Assembly: GCA_033439265.1 (NCBI GenBank)
Contig: JAVTVX010000026.1
Location: forward strand, 8,247,001-8,311,000
Length of the DNA stretch: 64,000 bases
Origin: Dillenia suffruticosa
Taxonomy: Eukaryota > Streptophyta > Magnoliopsida > Dilleniales > Dilleniaceae
Direction of reading: 5' to 3'
The notes under the pieces are model-generated. The model did not search any database and had not been told where the DNA came from. It saw only the letters and a list, made by a program, of their open reading frames with translations. The position numbers and the translations under genes were made by a program. Below, one piece after another: positions 60,190 through 64,000 of the stretch; within the stretch, counting starts at the first letter, position 1, and each line of letters starts with the position of its first letter.

Positions 60190-62566
60190 ATGTGGCCTAG
60201 ATTAGTAGCAAATAAATTGCTGAGAAAGAGACTGGGGAACAGCAATTTTGTCGCAGATTTTCCAACAGAACCCTTGCATGACATTCCGGAGGACTTGCTT
60301 CATCAAAAATCCTCAATAACAGAAACCACGTTCACGCATCAAAAGGGCACACACCGCCATAAGTAAGATTTTCCGTTCAACCAACCCACATGTATTTCTA
60401 TATCTATCATATAGTTTAATTTTCCTGATTGTTTTGGTATATAATTTTGTTGGTAAAGAGTTTTTGTTAGTACGTGGAATGTTGGCGGCTTACCTCCACC
60501 TGAAGATCTGAATATAGAGGATTGGCTGGACATTAATGGCAACTCATGTGATATCTATGTTCTTGGGTAATTTCCAAATTCCTTTTTCTCCTTACCCAAA
60601 AATTGTGTGAAAAATTAACTATATATTTTTTGTGTACCTTTCTTTTTCTTCCCTTGCATGAAAAGGTTTCAAGAAGTTGTGCCTCTAAGAGCAGCAAATG
60701 TTCTAGGTTCCGAGAACAGCAAGATCACAATGAGATGGAATTCTATAATAAGAGAAGCTCTAAACAAGAAAAACCAAGAAGACATGAAAGCTAAAACTAT
60801 TAAAAACAGCAAGCCGATCACCGGAAGCAGCAACTCGAGGGATTTCAAGTGCATTATAAGCAAGCAAATGGTTGGAATTTTTATATCAGTTTGGATTAGA
60901 AATGAACTAAGTCCATATATTCGCCATCCAAGCGTCTCATGTGTTGGTTGTGGTGTAATGGCTTGTCTAGGAAATAAGGTAATTTTTTCCAGATAACTCA
61001 TCTTATCATATGCATATGAAAATACCTTTTTGATCATATTTCATAATATACTATACAATACTGTATCTTTTGATTTTTGATATATCTTACAATTCTTTTA
61101 CGTTGCTGATTTTTTTAAAATTATGATTTTTGAAGGGTTCGGTATCAGTCAGATTTCAGTTACAAGAAACAAGCTTCTGCTTTATATGCAGTCATCTAGC
61201 TTCTGGGAATAGAGAAGGAGACGAGAGATATAGAAACTCCAATGTCACAGAAATTTTGTCGAGAACCACCTTCCCTAGAGGCCCTTCCTTTGATTTGCCT
61301 CGAAAAATCCTTGATCACGAGTACGTAAAATTTTATTATAATTCCTTCAAACAGTCCAAAAACCGTTAAACATAAAATGTATATATTTATATTTGTTAAT
61401 TGCCATAAACAATGTTAAGTGTGTTGGCTAATTGTTATAGTTATCATGCAAAAAAACATAGCCACAAATAATTAATAACACCATTATTGGACGATTTCAA
61501 ATGAATCATATCGTCGTTTTCGTTAGTTAATTAGGCCACCAGCAAAATATTACTAGAATTTGACCCCCTTTTTAATATTTTCATGATTTGACATAGTTGT
61601 TAGAAGAAACATTAATAAAACTGGTGGGCTTGGAGCATCAAAAATGGTACCTAAACTACCTAAAAGGGGTTGATTCCCATGAAAGGTTAAACTATCCATT
61701 TTTGTTTAACAAGTTGTTGTCTACATTAAAAAAGTTAAAAATGTGCTTTCCAAGCATATAATTTCTTTAATTACCATTGCAGAATTTTAATATATGCATG
61801 CGTGACATAGAATAATAAATGCTGGGCATGCTTGCAGTCACGTAGTTTTGCTTGGGGATTTGAATTACCGGATCTCACTGCCGGAGGCCAAAACAAGATT
61901 ATTAGTGGATAAAGGAGAGTGGAATTCTTTGCTAGAACATGATCAGGTATATAAGTATATATTACCATAAAAAATAATATATTAATTATTTAATGAAAAA
62001 GAAAAATGTTCTTGAGGATAAAACTAACCAGAGGGAAACCTTTTTTTTTTTTTTTTTTTTTTGAAAATAATAGCTAAGAATGGAGCTCATGGAAGGACAA
62101 GTATTCGATGGTTGGTATGAAGGCATTATCAAATTTGCTCCTACTTACAAGTATTGCCCAAAGTCTGATGTATATTATGGGAGTATTCAAGGAGAAAAAA
62201 GGCGTGCTCCTGCATGGTAATTATTTAGCTATTTATTTATTTATTTATTTATCCATTCATTTATTTATTCATAGTTGAGCTAAGATATTTGAGAAAAATA
62301 TGTTTATAAATAAATTTGAATTTTCTAATAGGTGCGATCGAATTATTTGGTATGGGAGTGGAATGAAGCAAGAAGAATACAGTAGAGGTGAATCAAAATT
62401 ATCCGACCACAGACCGGTGAAGGCGATTTTTACTGCCGATGTTGAGGTTTTGAGGAAATCAAAATTGTATCAGAGTTTCTTTTTATCTGATAGGCTTGAA
62501 CAAATCACAAGTAAATTAGAAATGTATTCGGCTAATACTAATGACAGACCAAGCTTTCGCGTTTGA
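60190..62566 (+). CDS. 5PTase9: Inositol polyphosphate / phosphoinositide 5-phosphatase, 5PTase9-like
   Basis: Removes the 5-phosphate from phosphoinositides such as PtdIns(4,5)P2 or soluble inositol phosphates, in cytosol and at membranes. Seven exons: 60190-60362, 60459-60566, 60666-60978, 61136-61320, 61838-61946, 62074-62216, 62332-62566. All six introns are GT-AG; the joined frame is 421 codons with no stop. Motifs by residue: STWNVGG (62-68), GFQEVVP (94-100, metal-binding Glu), CSHLASG (216-222), LLGDLNYRI (264-272), PAWCDRII (342-349) and SDHRPV (368-373). These are the catalytic boxes of the DNase I-like 5-phosphatase family, all intact. The start MWPRLVANK and the length match Arabidopsis At2g01900 (5PTase9) as remembered, a gene linked to salt stress and endocytosis. 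No WD40 repeats, signal peptide or membrane segment. An in-frame upstream ATG is blocked by a stop at 60163. The only intact host gene here; paralogue assignment is less sure than the family. Confidence 0.93.
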
Positions 62567-64000
62567 CAATATTTTATAAAAATGAGTGATCATAATATTA
62601 AATTTAAATATTTAGGAAATATATGAAAAGAAGAGCACAAGAAGCTTCTTTTGTTGGGATTTTTATAATATAGGGTGATGAGTGTACAACGAACGTGATC
62701 TCAACCATTTCGCCATGTTCCTTATAGCCATGGAAATGTCCATCCCATGCTTACTCTTTCAATTGCATTAAAATTTTGGAGGCTAGCTTGGATCCAACAA
62801 CTATCCTCCAAAGAAAAATAAAAAAATTTAAATGCACATTTTGGGGCTACCTTACGGACCTTGTTTGCTATCACCCATGCATGAAGTTAGTCCCGACCCA
62901 TTTTTCTAATCAAGTAAGACATCCAAATGATTGGTTCAGATTTAACATTATAACTGCCGAAAAAATGTTGGCCGTCCAAATCTTGAGTATTCTAATATAA
63001 AAAGTCATATATTTGTATCAGCCAACGAACGAGCTGACTTGTATGGATCGAATGCTTTGGTGAGAGTGTGTATGCCCTGCCTCTAATTTTGTGGGACATG
63101 AGCTGCATCATCTTCAGGGCATTAATTCTAAGTGCGGGGTTCTATTTTTCTTGCAAATTATAATTTTCTATTTGTAAAAAGCTGAAGAAACGAATTAAGT
63201 TGCATGCATAATGGATATAATTAAATAGTGAGGTGACCAAAAAGTAAAAAGTGGTACAGAGAAATTATGGGCAAATTTTGGCCTAGACCAAATTTAGTTG
63301 GGTGGTTGTAGCACACGAAGAAATTGAATAAATAATGACCATTAGTAATGGATAAGGCACTTTCACTGTTTATTGGTTTAAAGGGCAGTTTTTGAATTTG
63401 GTTGGTTCAATCCTTTCGCAGAGGTCCGTCACTAACAATGGTGGGCCATTTTTCTGCTTATCACCGGGTTTCATTGAAGTTTTAGAGTTACAGTCTTGAA
63501 GTCTTTTTTTTTTTTTTTTCTTGCGGTGAGCCGAACCCCGTAGATAAACTAAGTCCAAATCTTACAAAAAACACCTTCACAGCCTCAAGTGATGGACTCA
63601 AGTTTAATAGAAAAAATCAACTTAAAAGATTGACATGTTGGGTAAAAAATCCTATTGAATTTAACTAGTATTTTATGATTTATTTAGAATCCGATGTGAG
63701 ATTCGTAACATTATCCTTCCCTTGATAAGTCGGACGTCTACGGATGACTCTCTGGACGGCTTTCACTTTGGTGGGTAGCCCTTTTTATCTTTGAATGGCT
63801 CTCATTCCGACATCAGGTAGACCTTTTTCATTTTGGATAACTCTCACTCTGGTACCAGGTAGCCTTCTTTCTGATAGCCTTCTTTCAGGTAACATTTTTT
63901 TATATTAGACCGAAAATTCTGATATTAATTTGTCATGAATTCAAATGATAGATTCAAACCAAGTGATGGATTCAACCCAAAAAATCGATCTGTTGGGTGA
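62567..64000. other. Downstream region, no gene recognised
   Basis: 3' flank of the 5-phosphatase gene, then AT-rich DNA. A poly-T run lies at about 63504-63520. From about 63560 the sequence looks repetitive: AAGTGATGGACTCAA...GTTGGGTAA near 63580-63645 recurs as AAGTGATGGATTCAA...GTTGGGTGA at 63960-64000, with TGGTAGCC/AGGTAGCC-type short repeats between. This may be the edge of an unclassified transposon. The open frame 62776-63000 has no known motif. Confidence 0.4.

Noticed and set aside
60175..60192. Start of the 5-phosphatase upstream of 60190
   Set aside because: The open frame upstream begins only with TTG; the ATG at 60190 gives MWPRLVANK, which agrees with the remembered family start.
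62776..63000. A small gene downstream of the 5-phosphatase
   Set aside because: 74 codons with no recognisable motif, in AT-rich DNA with no supporting signals.

Overview
This window looks like nuclear DNA from a eudicot plant. It is AT-rich, has canonical GT-AG introns, and is dominated by plant LTR retrotransposon families: Ty3/gypsy of Tekay/Del, CRM-like and Athila-like type, Ty1/copia including a SIRE/Maximus-like family, and CACTA DNA transposons. One intact host gene was found, a seven-exon inositol polyphosphate 5-phosphatase near the right end (60190-62566), most like Arabidopsis 5PTase9 as I remember it.

Layout. 1-5462 is the 3' half of a degenerate Tekay/Del element (RT, RNase H, integrase, chromodomain, PPT, 3' LTR). 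It cuts into a minus-strand SIRE-like copia element, of which the PBS and 5' LTR remain (5510-7574). 7575-9518 has no convincing gene. From 9519 to 51809 there is a nest of transposons about 42 kb long. The outermost is a minus-strand copia element (copia-A; LTRs 9519-10005 and 51539-51809, 4-bp flanking repeat TAAG). Its RNase H region is split by a solo Tekay LTR (10841-14406, repeat TAGCA). Its 5' part holds a second, SIRE-like copia element (copia-B; 18035 to about 48902). Copia-B is itself split by a CRM-like gypsy element (23319-32749), which carries another Tekay LTR (24886-27376), and by an Athila-like gag-protease element without reverse transcriptase (33838-47698, repeat TGTAT). The Athila-like element carries a CACTA element (38434-41429, repeat GTT) and a further solo Tekay LTR (41929-45290, repeat GATTG). 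A second CACTA element (49148-51467, repeat AAA) sits in the right arm of copia-A.

Every transposon coding region seen is broken by stops or frameshifts, so none looks autonomous. Boundaries rest mainly on paired LTRs, terminal inverted repeats and short target-site duplications; in two places, removing the insert and one copy of the duplication restores an interrupted reading frame. 51810-60051 is gene-poor, with microsatellites and small local duplications. It leads into the 5-phosphatase gene, which has a long CT tract and an upstream ORF just before its start codon. 62567-64000 has no recognisable gene.

The most notable signals are the depth of the nest, a paired inverted repeat conserved in three Tekay LTRs with a C-G to T-A change on both arms, dense GTCGAC-core repeats in the SIRE-like LTRs, a tRNA-like module shared by the two CACTA elements, and the gag-protease-only element. 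All comparisons were made by eye; no alignment or database search was run.
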